Source of the DNA: Apium graveolens
Taxonomy: Eukaryota > Streptophyta > Magnoliopsida > Apiales > Apiaceae
Length of the DNA: 64,000 nucleotides
Reading direction: 5' to 3'
Assembly: GCF_009905375.1 (NCBI RefSeq)
Contig: NC_133653.1
Span: 60,081,956 to 60,145,955, forward strand
The notes beneath the pieces are model-generated. The model was not told where the DNA came from and searched no databases. It worked only from the letters and a program-made list of their open reading frames with translations. The position numbers and the translations under genes are program-made. Shown in pieces: positions 35,001 through 46,120 of the stretch (its first letter is position 1; each line of letters begins with the position of its first letter).

Positions 35001-36314
35001 TTCAGAGTCATGGATTTCATCTGAACTAGGAGTGGCATAAGTGGCCGAGTAGCGCCGGCCCAGCCTTATTATATTGGCCCAAATGGCCTGGAAGTTCCGC
35101 TAAGGCGGTCCATTCCTTAGGAGTTCAGTGTTCGGTTGACAAGTAAATCCGACAGGTTCTCCTCTACATGTAGAAAATGGTGGGGTTGTACTACTACGAC
35201 TGATCATCGTAAGTGGTCTTCCTGGCGCGGCAAACTCCCGTAATGAGTTCATCATCCAATTGGATAATTTCTGCAACACTACCCAGAGCACTTCGATAGA
35301 AAGGCTACGGTTGGGCGATTGTTGAGTGTTGGCAGGGTCAAGTTTTCAAAATGATGTTTACATCAAATGAAGTATCTCATAACTTCATTTTATTTTGATG
35401 ATATTTTAAAGGTTGAATCTATTCAAGTATTATCTTGTAGTCTCATCTATGTGATGAACTTTTGAACTAATTATAACTTGAACGGTGGTAGTTCAAGTAG
35501 TATTTGGAAAAGATATAAGTATATTGGAGTATCTTGTAACTTTATCTTTTAAACTTATATCTAGTAAATGATTATCTTATGCATGACAAAGATTTTCAGA
35601 AAAACGTTGAGACAAGGTTAGATATATGAGATCACCTTGCAACGATATTTTTATACAGTTATACACTGGAACTCTGTGTGTATTATGCATGGAAGAAGAC
35701 TTCCCATATTTTGAAAAGTATATATGTATATATATATATACTGAATATTTTGCGACTTCATCGCATTAAGATATCAACTTGGTTCATTTCTTTTGACCAA
35801 GACTTTCATGAGTACTATGAGAAGGCTCATATATTGTTAATCATTATACATATTATTTTGGTGGGCTTGCTGCTCACCCTTGCTTTCTTCTTTCACCACA
35901 CAACATCAGATAGACAAGATGAACATGACCAAGCTCCCAATTCGCGAGCGGATAGGAAACGTTCCGCAGTTTCCTATAGGCGTTGATGTCGCTGTAGCTG
36001 AGGTAGGAACTACCAATAGGCTAGGCTTTCAACTTTTGATGTATCAGATTATGTATATTTATGAATTGTAATAATGGCAAAGAAATGTAAATTTATTCAG
36101 AAACCTGTTTAAGGTGTATTGGCATATAATTGTGGAATAAAACGACTTGTGATTATTTTTGGATATTCATCTCTGAGACTATAAGTTGTGGTGTGTGTGT
36201 TTATTGTGGGGTCACAGTACAGAGTAGTTGATTATTTATTAAGAGTGGGTGTTATTAAGGGAAATGGAACTCGTGACAACCCGGATCCCCGACCCCGGAT
36301 TTGGGGGTGTTACA
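32041..36314 (+). repeat. Element C LTR 1
   Basis: This LTR is 4274 bases. It has no gene: the short frames inside recur in all three LTRs only because the sequence is copied. It includes a T/A-rich block with about four 57-60-base units (34140-34390) and a (TA)n run at about 34083-34102. It ends ACCCCGGATTTGGGGGTGTTACA-like. Confidence 0.93.
34140..34390 (+). repeat. About 57-bp tandem units with dyad symmetry in C LTR 1
   Basis: Roughly four units each contain TGAATATTatTTGAATATTCA followed by (T/C)GAGGNNTTATGACTC. TGAATATT...AATATTCA is an inverted repeat, so each unit can form a small hairpin. The same blocks are in LTR 2 (about 43950-44195) and LTR 3 (about 53750-54000). Confidence 0.75.
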
Positions 36315-36318
36315 GAAA

Positions 36319-36330
36319 TGGTATCAGAGC
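36319..36330 (+). other. Primer binding site, C copy 1
   Basis: TGGTATCAGAGC (initiator-Met tRNA type) lies four bases after LTR 1. The copy 2 site is at 46125-46136. Confidence 0.92.
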
Positions 36331-36780
36331 TAAGCGTTATAAACCTCAGAGATGATGGGACGTTAAGATAATAAGTTCACTAAGATAATAAGAACTCTTG
36401 CCAAGTTCATAGTCGGACTACCTAACGTAGTACTGACAGTTAAAACCCTTATGGGAACCCTTATAAATGTAGCGATAGAAGCGTAGTTCGTTATCGTATA
36501 GAGTAGCGGGACTCCGAACCCTGAGGTTGAGGAGCAACAGCGCGATGATGTTTTATTACTAATTGGAGATCGGATTGTGGATCCGATAGAGTGTCCTAAT
36601 GCAGGACCGGATGATGTTGATATTGAGGATGTAGCGGTTGAGGATGTTGTCCTAGATGGGATTGTTGCTGAGGAGGATCTCGTGGAGGATCCTGACAAGA
36701 ATGAATAAAGGACCACTGATGAATTGATGACCATGGTTAGGGCAACTCCCAGAGGTAGGATTGGCCGGTCACTACCGGAG
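36331..36780 (+). pseudogene. C copy 1 gag N-terminal-like fragment
   Basis: A plus-strand frame with many Asp/Glu/Val residues (VEEQQRDDVLLLIGDRIVDP, then DVDIEDVAVEDVVLDG) lies where gag should begin. It ends at TAA near 36707. The open frame on the opposite strand here is a shadow. The assignment to gag rests on position only. Confidence 0.35.
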
Positions 36781-37600
36781 GTTCGTTCAAGTTTGTAAAG
36801 ATAGTAGCCCCTTTAACGCGGCTTACTCGTAAGACTGAGAAGTTCGAATGGACAGAGAAATGCGAGAACAACTTTTAAGAACCGAAGCAAAGGTTGGTGA
36901 CGTTCCCTATGTTGGCGTTGCCGGATGGAAAATGAGATTTTGTGAAGTGTAGTGACGCTTCGCATAAGGAATTAGGGTGCTTCTCATACAGCACAGCAAG
37001 GTAATCGCGTACGCGTCAAGACAATTAAGGTACTATGAAATTCGATATCCCCGCCCATGAGCTTAGGCTCGTGGCAATAGTTTTACCCTAAAGATTGGAG
37101 GCACTACTTGTATGGAGAGAAGTGCGAGAATTACCTAAGCCATAAGTGCTCTAGTACATTTTCACGTAGAAAGAGCTCAACATATGCCAGAGGAGGCAGT
37201 TAGAGCTAACCAAGAATAATGATTGGGAGATTCTTTATCATTCGGGGAAAGCCAATGTGGTGGCTGATGCCCTTAGTAAAAAGGAGAGACTCAAGATGAT
37301 AATGTCTTTGGGAGAGTTTATAAGAGATTTTGGAAATAGTAGTGAAGGTAACCGGAGCCGGTACCGAAAAGCTGTTTGAGATTGCAATAGAGACCGAATT
37401 ATTGGAAAAGAGCATACGGTGCCAGAGAAAGGTGATGAATGAAGGCAGAGAGCCAACAAATAAATATGAGATTAATACCGAGAAAGATGATAAGGGAATA
37501 ATGAGGTATTCCTATAGAATTTGGGTTCCGAAAGTTCAAGAGCGTAAGGATGAGAACTTAGATGAGAGCCATAGTTTGAGGAATAAGATTTAGAGCAAAC
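36781..37600 (+). pseudogene. C copy 1 RNase H and integrase N-terminal remnant (first set)
   Basis: The sequence jumps straight from gag-like sequence to the end of RT and to RNase H: LTRKTEKFEWTEKCENNF, KCSDASHKELGCFLIQHS, IAYASRQLRYYEIRYP, HSGKANVVADALSKKERL. Then a frame 37330-37593 runs into the integrase zinc-domain leader (IMRYSYRIWVPKVQERKDE). Stops and one-base shifts are frequent. This set sits before a second gag, which is the wrong order for an intact element. Confidence 0.75.
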
Positions 37601-39050
37601 CCTGAACGTGATAGTCAGGGAGGTCGCCATCAAGATAGAAGGAACCCATGACATAATGGAGTGGAAAATGAGGATTTTAAATTAAAAGATGACCCCAATT
37701 ATGGGGAGTAGGATGAAACATTTCATACTGAGAAAACAGAAGTTGAACAAGATAGGGAGAATCAGGATGGTACTCCTATTGGGAAATATTTATGGACCTT
37801 TTTAGACAGAACTTAGACTATTATCCCCAACCACCACCCTGAGGAAACAATGCGGTGAGAAATTCTTTCAGGACCTTTAAGTCGCTAAGCTCTTAGAGTT
37901 CCAAGGAACAAGCTGACCCAGTCGAGGCAAGAGCTTGGCTAAAGGAAATATAGGAATCACTTGAGATTCTAAATGATTGACGAATCACAAAAGACTGTTT
38001 TGTCACTTACCCTCCTAAGAGAGAGACCACCCGCTGGTGAAAGGCCAAGGAAGGCACGGAGCAAGAGATTATAATAAACTGATTTAAGTTCAGTCAATTG
38101 TTTTCAGGAAAGTACTTCCCAAGGTTATGGAGATAGTGTAAAAGCTTTAGAGCCAGAACAAAGGCAGACGAGTATGATGAATTATGAATCTAAGCTGTAA
38201 AAGTTGTTAAGATTCGTTCTGAAGACGCGAATCCAGAATGACGGGATATTTGAAATCAATGCTTATGTTGTGTTGGTTCATGAAATAATGATAAGAGAAA
38301 GGAAAATAAAAAGGAATTGAAGTGGAAAGGAATATAAAGGCAACAGAGTTTGAGGAATGATAAGGGAGTTGGGTATGAGGAAACCCTAAAGACTCATATT
38401 AATAGAAATAGAAAAGTATATGATCGTCAGGATGAGGGTGATTCACCATGAGTTAAAGTTGACGGTTGAAGGCATAAGAGATGCATATATTTTATCCCCT
38501 TTAAGTTGGGAGGATTCGAGGAAACATTGAGATAGTTCGAAGGATAAACAATGAGACGCGGATAGACTGAGGAGACAAGGAAGTAAGAAATTAGGAAAAT
38601 TGGATGAAGGAAGTGACCTTCAAGAATGTGAAGTGTAAGACCGGTGGCTTGATACCCAGAAAGGGAGACGCCAGGTATGAAAGATATCCCAACATTGAGA
38701 TGAATGTTGAGATAAATAAAAGAGGTAAATGAGTAGTTAGAACTAAAAGGTTCACGTTGAACACGACAAACATCTTCTAGAACATCCCTATTATCATTAC
38801 TGAATCAGGCAAGAAAAGCGGATAACCGTTCTTATCTTTTGGAGGCCATATTGATTGACCTCATTTTGAATACAGATGTTATTGTGAAATTAGGCATATA
38901 CTATCGAGGTGGGAATGATTGAATAAGATACCCTTATCAGGGATATATGACTTGATTTATCCATGGAAGGATGCATGTACCTTTTAAAGGTGGAATTAAG
39001 GATAGAACATCGGTAACTTAAAATGAATCCTTGGGGAATGCATAAAGGTT
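37601..39050 (+). pseudogene. C copy 1 gag and protease remnant (second set)
   Basis: Heavily decayed gag is readable in pieces: KLLEFQGTS near 37893, AKSLAKGNI-type sequence, then a KYFPR-like block near 38110 and an ENKGRRV-like block near 38160. A possible protease stretch (LLEAILIDLILNTDVIVKLG) lies at about 38842-38905 with no Asp-Thr/Ser-Gly triad, followed by IHGRMHVPFKGGI at about 38960-39000. Stops are frequent. Confidence 0.5.
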
Positions 39051-41040
39051 GGAATTTCACCCTTAATAGGGATAGTATGAGTTTTGACAGTAGGAATTGG
39101 AAAGGATTAAGGTAATAATAACCTTTAAGGATCAGTGGAGAAATTCTTCAGAAGTATATAGACAATGGTTCTAGTATTAGTAAGTGGTATTTTGATATGC
39201 CCTGTATATAGGGAATACAGGAGGAACGATTAAAGGATAACCTTAGAGGTTTTACAAGGAGAAAGGAAATATGACATAATTATAATGTTGCCAAGTGGGG
39301 CACGTGTTAAACCACGAGAAAGTATGGATCGAACCAGTAATGGTCGAAATTGTTCAGGGCAATTAGGACTTAAGATAAAAGATGTTCTAATTATGATTGA
39401 GAGTCAGTCATGACAGTGATTAACCTCTAAAGACTGAGGCAATAACTTATGGAAAAAAAATGGTGATTTTTTTTTACTCATCAGATTTTAAGGAAAACAT
39501 CTTCACATAAGCTGTGATTGAAATAAGTTAGAAAATTTATTTGGAGGTGGTTAAAATGACATTGACTGTAAGGAAATTTTACTATCAGGAAAGGCCAAAG
39601 AGGTGGCCGACACTTTAAAGGTAAGAGGATAATTATAGGCGCTTGTGCCAAAGGAATACAGTGATGATGGTTAAAGCTATGCAGGTTGTATTATGGTTTG
39701 GAAGATTGACATTCCTTCTGATGACTGTGCAATACCCAACCGTAATAGTAGTTGGTAAAGGTTTAATTCGTGTAATCGCCATGAGCGGGCTATCTATCTC
39801 AGAAGATACTATCTTGAGATAAGCCAGGACCATGTTTCAAAAAGGACTAGACGAACCTTTGAGTAAGTCTTCTATTTAAGGAATATGGTTTAGAATGGTA
39901 TTAACCTGCTACCGTTGCTTTGATTGAAACTCTTCTGCAATTTTATCTGCTTCATGTCATGTATGTATGTCAGGATCAGGAGTGTTCTTTATGAATCAGG
40001 AATGGTGATTATGTATCCTCCTTAGAATGAATCGATACGACATGTATGGACTCCGTATGGTTAGATATTAAGATTTCATGGAAAGTGAATGATGACAGTG
40101 GGCCAGTGGTGGACCATAGTAATGCAGTAATGATTCTGCGAGTAATGAGCTGATTACAACCGTGAGAGTTGTACTGGAATGGGTGTTGAGATTGAGTACC
40201 ACTAATCGGGTAGTGGTAGTGTATAAGTTATCATTGATAGACTAATTAAGTAGAGTATCTACCTATTGAATATTTATTCCCTCTTATCAATAGAGAGTCG
40301 TATTACTATACGAGGAAGGTTGCGGTGCAAGCACAGAATTCTAGTATCGATGATGTATAAAATGAGATTCCAGATTCGATTTTCGATGTCGAGGGAGTTT
40401 CAAAGGTGATTGAGTATAAGCTCGAGGAAGAGCATGGGTCCATAGAATGATGGACGGAATAGCAAAAATATTTAGGCACGTGAAATGCGATGCTATAATA
40501 CTTGATGTTGATATAAATACATATATGTTTTGTTCTTCTATGACAAACCTCTATAGTTCAGAGGTAGGTTCCAAGCCAGATATTTTGTGGCAGTATATTT
40601 TTTTTTCATATATACAATTCTCTTCAATTCGTTCGTTTCTCTTCTTTTCATTTTGTATAAGCTGAGAAGAACAACCCTTCCAGAAGGGGAGGTATTACCG
40701 AATGACTATCTATCTGTGTGATAGAAGCCTAGTAGGATACCACCTATTGTTTAATTGCTTGTCAAGTACTAAAGGCTGGCCATCTTCTGTACTAACTATG
40801 CGATATAACAAGTGTTCATGATCATAGTGATCTCTCAATAAATTCTTTTACTTCTATATGATTGATCAAACTTTGGGAAATAGAAACAGCTGAAAAAGGA
40901 GTAATAAAGTTGTGGTAGTATTCGGAATGGAAATACATTCGTGATACTAAGGTTGACGTGGTTATCAAAAGGTTATAGAACGCTAACGAGCAAAAGTATA
41001 ACCAGTATAATATTAGGAACAGAAGGTAGTAGCGATTACG
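39051..41040 (+). pseudogene. C copy 1 decayed RT, second RNase H and integrase middle
   Basis: RT cannot be read with confidence. A second, more decayed RNase H end is clear at 39560-39640 (LLSGKAKEVADTLK against SGKANVVADALSK in the first set). The region 39640-41040 has no convincing integrase catalytic motif and includes a T-rich stretch at 40597-40665 unlike pol. Confidence 0.45.
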
Positions 41041-41830
41041 AACTGGAAAAGAATGGGTATTGAGACGCCAAAGCTATAGTGCTAGAAGCTGTGATAAAAT
41101 TCCATGCGATAGACTTGAAAGAATTTGGAATGATCACTTAACACGGATTGAGTTTTCTTACGATAATAGATCATATGTCAGTATTGAGATATCGCCTTAT
41201 GAGATCCTTGAGGGAAGACAATGTCGATCTCTCTTATGTTAGGATGAAGTTATAGAGCGCAAGATGCTCGGACCAGCAGTGGTCCAAAGGGCCAAGGATA
41301 TGATAGAGCTAATCAGAGGACGGCTGGTAGTAGCCCAAGATGGACATGATAAGTATGTTGATTTGACACGAAAGGAAAAAGAGTATGAAATAGGGGACCT
41401 AGTGTTGTTATAGGTATTTCCTTGGAAAGGAAGGATGAGGTTCGGAAAGAAATAAAAGCTAAGTCCACGAATTGTTGGACCCTTGGATATATTAAGACGT
41501 ATTGGGAGGATAGTATAGGAGCTAGCCCTAACCCCGAACATGTAGCAGGTCGTAACGTGTCTCACGTATCAGTGTTAAGGAAGTGTAATTCAGATGCCAG
41601 ATAAATAGGGGCATATGAGCGCATAGATATGCAACCCGACGTAACCTATATGGAGCAACCATGAAGGGTTGTAGAGTGAAAAGGGAACAAGTGCTTAGGA
41701 GAAGGCTTATCAAACTATTCAGAGTTTGATGGAAGAACCACAATGTGGGAAAATTTATTTGAGAGTTAGAAAGTGTAATGCTAAGAAAGTATCCCAATTC
41801 ATTTTCTATCTGATTCCGGGACGGAATCCT
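41041..41830 (+). pseudogene. C copy 1 integrase C-terminal remnant
   Basis: Visible are ERIWNDHLTRIEFSYDNRSY, SPYEILEGRQCRSLLC, LGPAVVQRAKDMIELIRG, KYVDLTRKEKEYEIGDLVLL and PWKGRMRFGKK, in order, with stops between. This is the integrase C-terminal domain of chromovirus-type gypsy elements. The place where a chromodomain would follow (about 41600-41830) is too broken to call. Confidence 0.75.
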
Positions 41831-41846
41831 TTTAAGGAGGGGAGAC
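41831..41846 (+). other. Polypurine tract, C copy 1
   Basis: TTTAAGGAGGGGAGAC directly precedes LTR 2. The copy 2 tract is at 51637-51652. Confidence 0.8.
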
Positions 41847-44800
41847 TGTAATAACCCCAATTTTTGGGAAATTTTGAAACCCTTATGAATAGTGTTTTTG
41901 CTGAATGAGAAAACTTTTAATGCCACACTATGTAGGGGTTCTGATATGGATATTCTGAGATTTTATTAGTACTTTATATGGGATATAAGTGTATGTAAAG
42001 ATCGTCAGAATCCAAATCCGAACACTTTGATTTTTCCCGGAAATCCAATAGATACGGAAAGAATTGAGTATAAGGTAACAGGATAAAAGGATTTAAATTA
42101 AAGGATTATAATAGAGGATCATAAAAAGGAATATAATGTATTGAGAAAGGTTAAGGGAACCTAAGTAATAAGATCCCGGGTATGATCCCTCAAACGATAA
42201 ACGAAAACGAAAGTTAAGCGAACTGTATAATGGATCAGCGGTCATTAGGCAAATAATTAGGAAGTTAATCAAAGGGATTAGAGAGGATGATGTCACCCAA
42301 CCAATGAGAAGAGGACAAAGAGGGGAGGATGACATCATGAGGATGACACAAGCATGACATGGGAAGGAAGGAGATGTGGTGGCTTTTTAACCACACAAAA
42401 TCAAGGGCAACTAGGTAATTTACTAAAACAAACACAAAAATCAAACCAACCAAGCCAAGCAAATCATTTTTCATCAAAATCAAAAAGAAACCAAGGCATT
42501 GTTCTTCATGCTCTCGGCCAAAACAGAACCAGCACACTAAAACTGCTGTATCTCCTTCATTTCTCACTCAAATATTGTGTTCTATAGCTCATTGGAAAGG
42601 TATGGAGATGTCCTACAACTCTTGTTCACAAGTCTCGTCCAAATAATCATGGTAAGACCCTCATTTTTACATTTCTTTAAATCGGACTTTTAGAAACTTC
42701 AAAGCCTAACTTTGTGTTCTTGATTTCTTTGGAAAGATCAAGCTTGTAGGAGGCTCCCTAAGGCTTCCTAGCAACTTAACACCTCCCAAGGAATGTATAA
42801 ACTTCAAACCCTAGCCTTTACTTTATTTGTTAGTAAGTTTAATGGTTGGTTTTGTGAAATGAGAAGCATGGATTGTGATTATTAGTAGTTTGGTTTGATT
42901 TGGAAGTGTTTTGGTAATTGAAGCTTGATTATAGTCCATAGGTCTTGATTGTGGTTGTTTGAGTTGAAAACCTTGGAGATTATGGACTGATTTGGTATGG
43001 TTTCGGTGAAGTTTTGTTGTATTGATGGTTATGAGTTGGTTGGTGGTTAATTGGAGTAGTTTAAACATTGGTAATCGCGTAAACATAGCCGTCGTAATGT
43101 CCGATTTACTTTAGACTGCTTTTGTTCATAACATTTGGACCCGAGAACTCCCTGCTAGATTATGACCATTGCCATGTTTAGATAGTTCATGTTACGAACT
43201 TCGTTTTGATATGTAGTTCGTTTGATTCTGATGTACGGTTTAGGAGAAACGACCGTTTCAAGTAACGGCGTTTCGTGAACGAATCATTTCCTCTCGCCTT
43301 ACTTTGAAACATAGGTTAAAGACCAAAAAGGGTTAATTAATGTATGAAACAATTATGGTAAGAGTGTTAGGCATTTGGTAAGACACTCGCGAAGGAATCG
43401 CTTTAAAACTCGTAAAGGTTAAATTATTAAAAATGGTGGAGCCGAGGGTACCCGAGTGACTTAAGCGAATCAGTGAGCGCAAAACAAGCGTTAGAGTCTA
43501 AGTTAGTTAAAGTATAGATTTACAAGTGACTTTGGTTTAATTCCAACTTACTTGTTGTTTATAGGTTACCAGACTCGTCCCAAGCCTTTTATCACCCCAA
43601 GTCGCTCAGGCAAGTTTTCTACCCGTTATACTGTTGTTGTGATGTATATATGTATATGCATTATCTTGTGATAGATGCATGTTGGTTAATTAGCAAATGT
43701 TGCGATATATTGAAGCATGCTGATATGGTATATATATGCATGCCTGTTTCGTATTCTTGCCATATATATCTGTTGGTTCAGTTGATAATACCTATGCTAG
43801 AGAATAGCAGTAATTTGCATATACCCATAGTAGAGGGACCCAAAGGTGAAAACATTTTCTAAAACCGGGAGTCGAGGATCCCGAGTAGATTTTATATATA
43901 TATATATATTTATATATATGTATGGTTATAGTTTTCAAAACTATTAATCGAATAAAGTTTATTCGATAACTTTATTTTATTAATGAATATTATCTTGAAT
44001 ATTCATTCGAGGACTTATGACTCCTTTATATTATTTATTGAATATTATTTGAATATTCAATTGAGGATGTATGACTCCTTTTATTTTATTATCTGAATAT
44101 TATTTGAATATTCATTCGAGGGCTTATGACTCAGTTTATATTATTTAATGAATATTTTTGAATATTCATTTGAGGATCTATGACTCCGATTATTTGCTGA
44201 GATATATTCTTTATTTTATTAAAGAATAAGGTGTAAATAATCAAACTTATTTTCGATTATTCAAATAAAGATAGTACTTTCATATAAGTATATCTTTGGT
44301 TATTTAATATTCGTTTCAAGTATAAGTTTTAAAACTTCTACTTCAATTATTTTTATAAAGATTATTCTTTATGGGAATATTATTTAAATAATAATATTCA
44401 GTCATTTTCTAAATATTCTGGGGACTGATTTACTTTATTAAATCAGCTTTACTCCAAACACTCTATAAAGTGTTTTCGAGTCTTCAAAATGATTTTTAAA
44501 AGTTAGAGCGGATCCCAAAACTCATTTTTATATTTAAGATCTTCCTTTTTAAGGGGATTTAAATACTCGCTCAAAACCTGAGGGATCCGGCTCTGTGGTG
44601 TATTTTATATTCGCAACAAGGTTGCTGTTTTGATAAATGAATTGATTACTTACCCAACACTCGGGAAGTAAAATTCTTGGAACAAGTTAATCCATTAACA
44701 GGCATCGCCTGGGAAATATCGGTGAGTTTTCCTTTCCAACTAGATACGACTTCTTGGTGGAGCCGTATCAACAAGTTTCTACTTGGGGAAAGTGGGGACG

Positions 44801-46120
44801 AGCTTTACGTTTCAGAGTCATGGATTTCATCTGAACTAGGAGTGGCGTAAGTGGCCGAGTAGCGCCGGCCCAGCCTTATTATATTGGCCCAAATGGCCTG
44901 GAAGTTCCGCTAAGGCGGTCCATTCCTTAGGAGTTCAGTGTTCGGTTGACAAGTAAATACGACAGGTTCTCCTCTACATGTAGAAAATGGTGGGGTTGTA
45001 CTACTACGACTGATCATCGTAAGTGGTCTTCCTGGCGCGGCAAACTCCCGTAATGAGTTCATCATCCAATTGGATAATTTCTGCAACACTACCCAGAGCA
45101 CTTCGATAGAAAGGCTACGGTTGGGCGATTGTTGAGTGTTGGCAGGGTCAAGTTTTCAAAATGATGTTTACATCAAATGAAGTATCTCATAACTTCATTT
45201 TATTTTGATGATATTTTAAAGGTTGAATCTATTCAAGTATTATCTTGTAGTCTCATCTATGTGATGAACTTTTGAACTAATTATAACTTGAACGGTGGTA
45301 GTTCAAGTAGTATTTGGAAAAGATATAAGTATATTGGAGTATCTTGTAACTTCATCTTTTAAACTTATATCTAGTAAATGATTATCTTATGCATGACAAA
45401 GATTTTCAGAAAAACGTTGAGACAAGGTTAGATATATGAGATCACCTTGCAACGATATTTTTATACAGTTATACACTGGAACTCTGTGTGTATTATGCAT
45501 GGAAGAAGACTTCCCATATTTTGAAAAGTATATATGTATATATATACTGAATATTTTGCGACTTCATCGCATTAAGATATCAACTTGGTTCATTTCTTTT
45601 GACCAAGACTTTCATGAGTACTATGAGAAGGCTCATATATTGTTAATCATTATACATATTATTTTGGTGGGCTTGCTGCTCACCCTTGCTTTCTTCTTTC
45701 ACCACACAACATCAGATAGACAAGATGAACATGACCAAGCTCCCAATTCGCGAGCGGATAGGAAACGTTCCGCAGTTTCCTATAGGCGTTGATGTCGCTG
45801 TAGCTGAGGTAGGAACTACCAATAGGCTAGGCTTTCAACTTTTGATGTATCAGATTATGTATATTTATGAATTGTAATAATGGCAAAGAAATGTAAATTT
45901 ATTCAGAAACCTGTTTAAGGTGTATTGGCATATAATTGTGGAATAAAACGACTTGTGATTATTTTTGGATATTCATCTCTGAGACTATAACTTGTGGTGT
46001 GTGTGTTTATTGTGGGGTCACAGTACAGAGTAGTTGATTATTTATTAAGAGTGGGTGTTATTAAGGGAAATGGAACTCGTGACAACCCGGATCCCCGACC
46101 CCGGATTTGGGGGTGTTACA
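41847..46120 (+). repeat. Element C LTR 2 (shared middle LTR)
   Basis: This LTR is 4274 bases with a PPT on its left and a PBS four bases to its right. It has private differences (for example TAATGGATC near 42226, CCCAAGCC near 43579, AAATACGAC near 44956). It shares some variants with LTR 3 and others with LTR 1, in an interspersed pattern. Confidence 0.93.

Noticed and set aside
36363..36734. 123-codon minus-strand frame, Ser/Thr-rich, present in both C internals
   Set aside because: The plus-strand frame has acidic gag-like sequence. The minus frame is its complement, is low-complexity and is repeated only because the unit is duplicated.
41528..41926. 132-codon minus-strand frame spanning the end of the C internal and LTR start
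   Set aside because: It is a shadow of integrase C-terminus and LTR sequence, with no domain. It appears twice because of the array.
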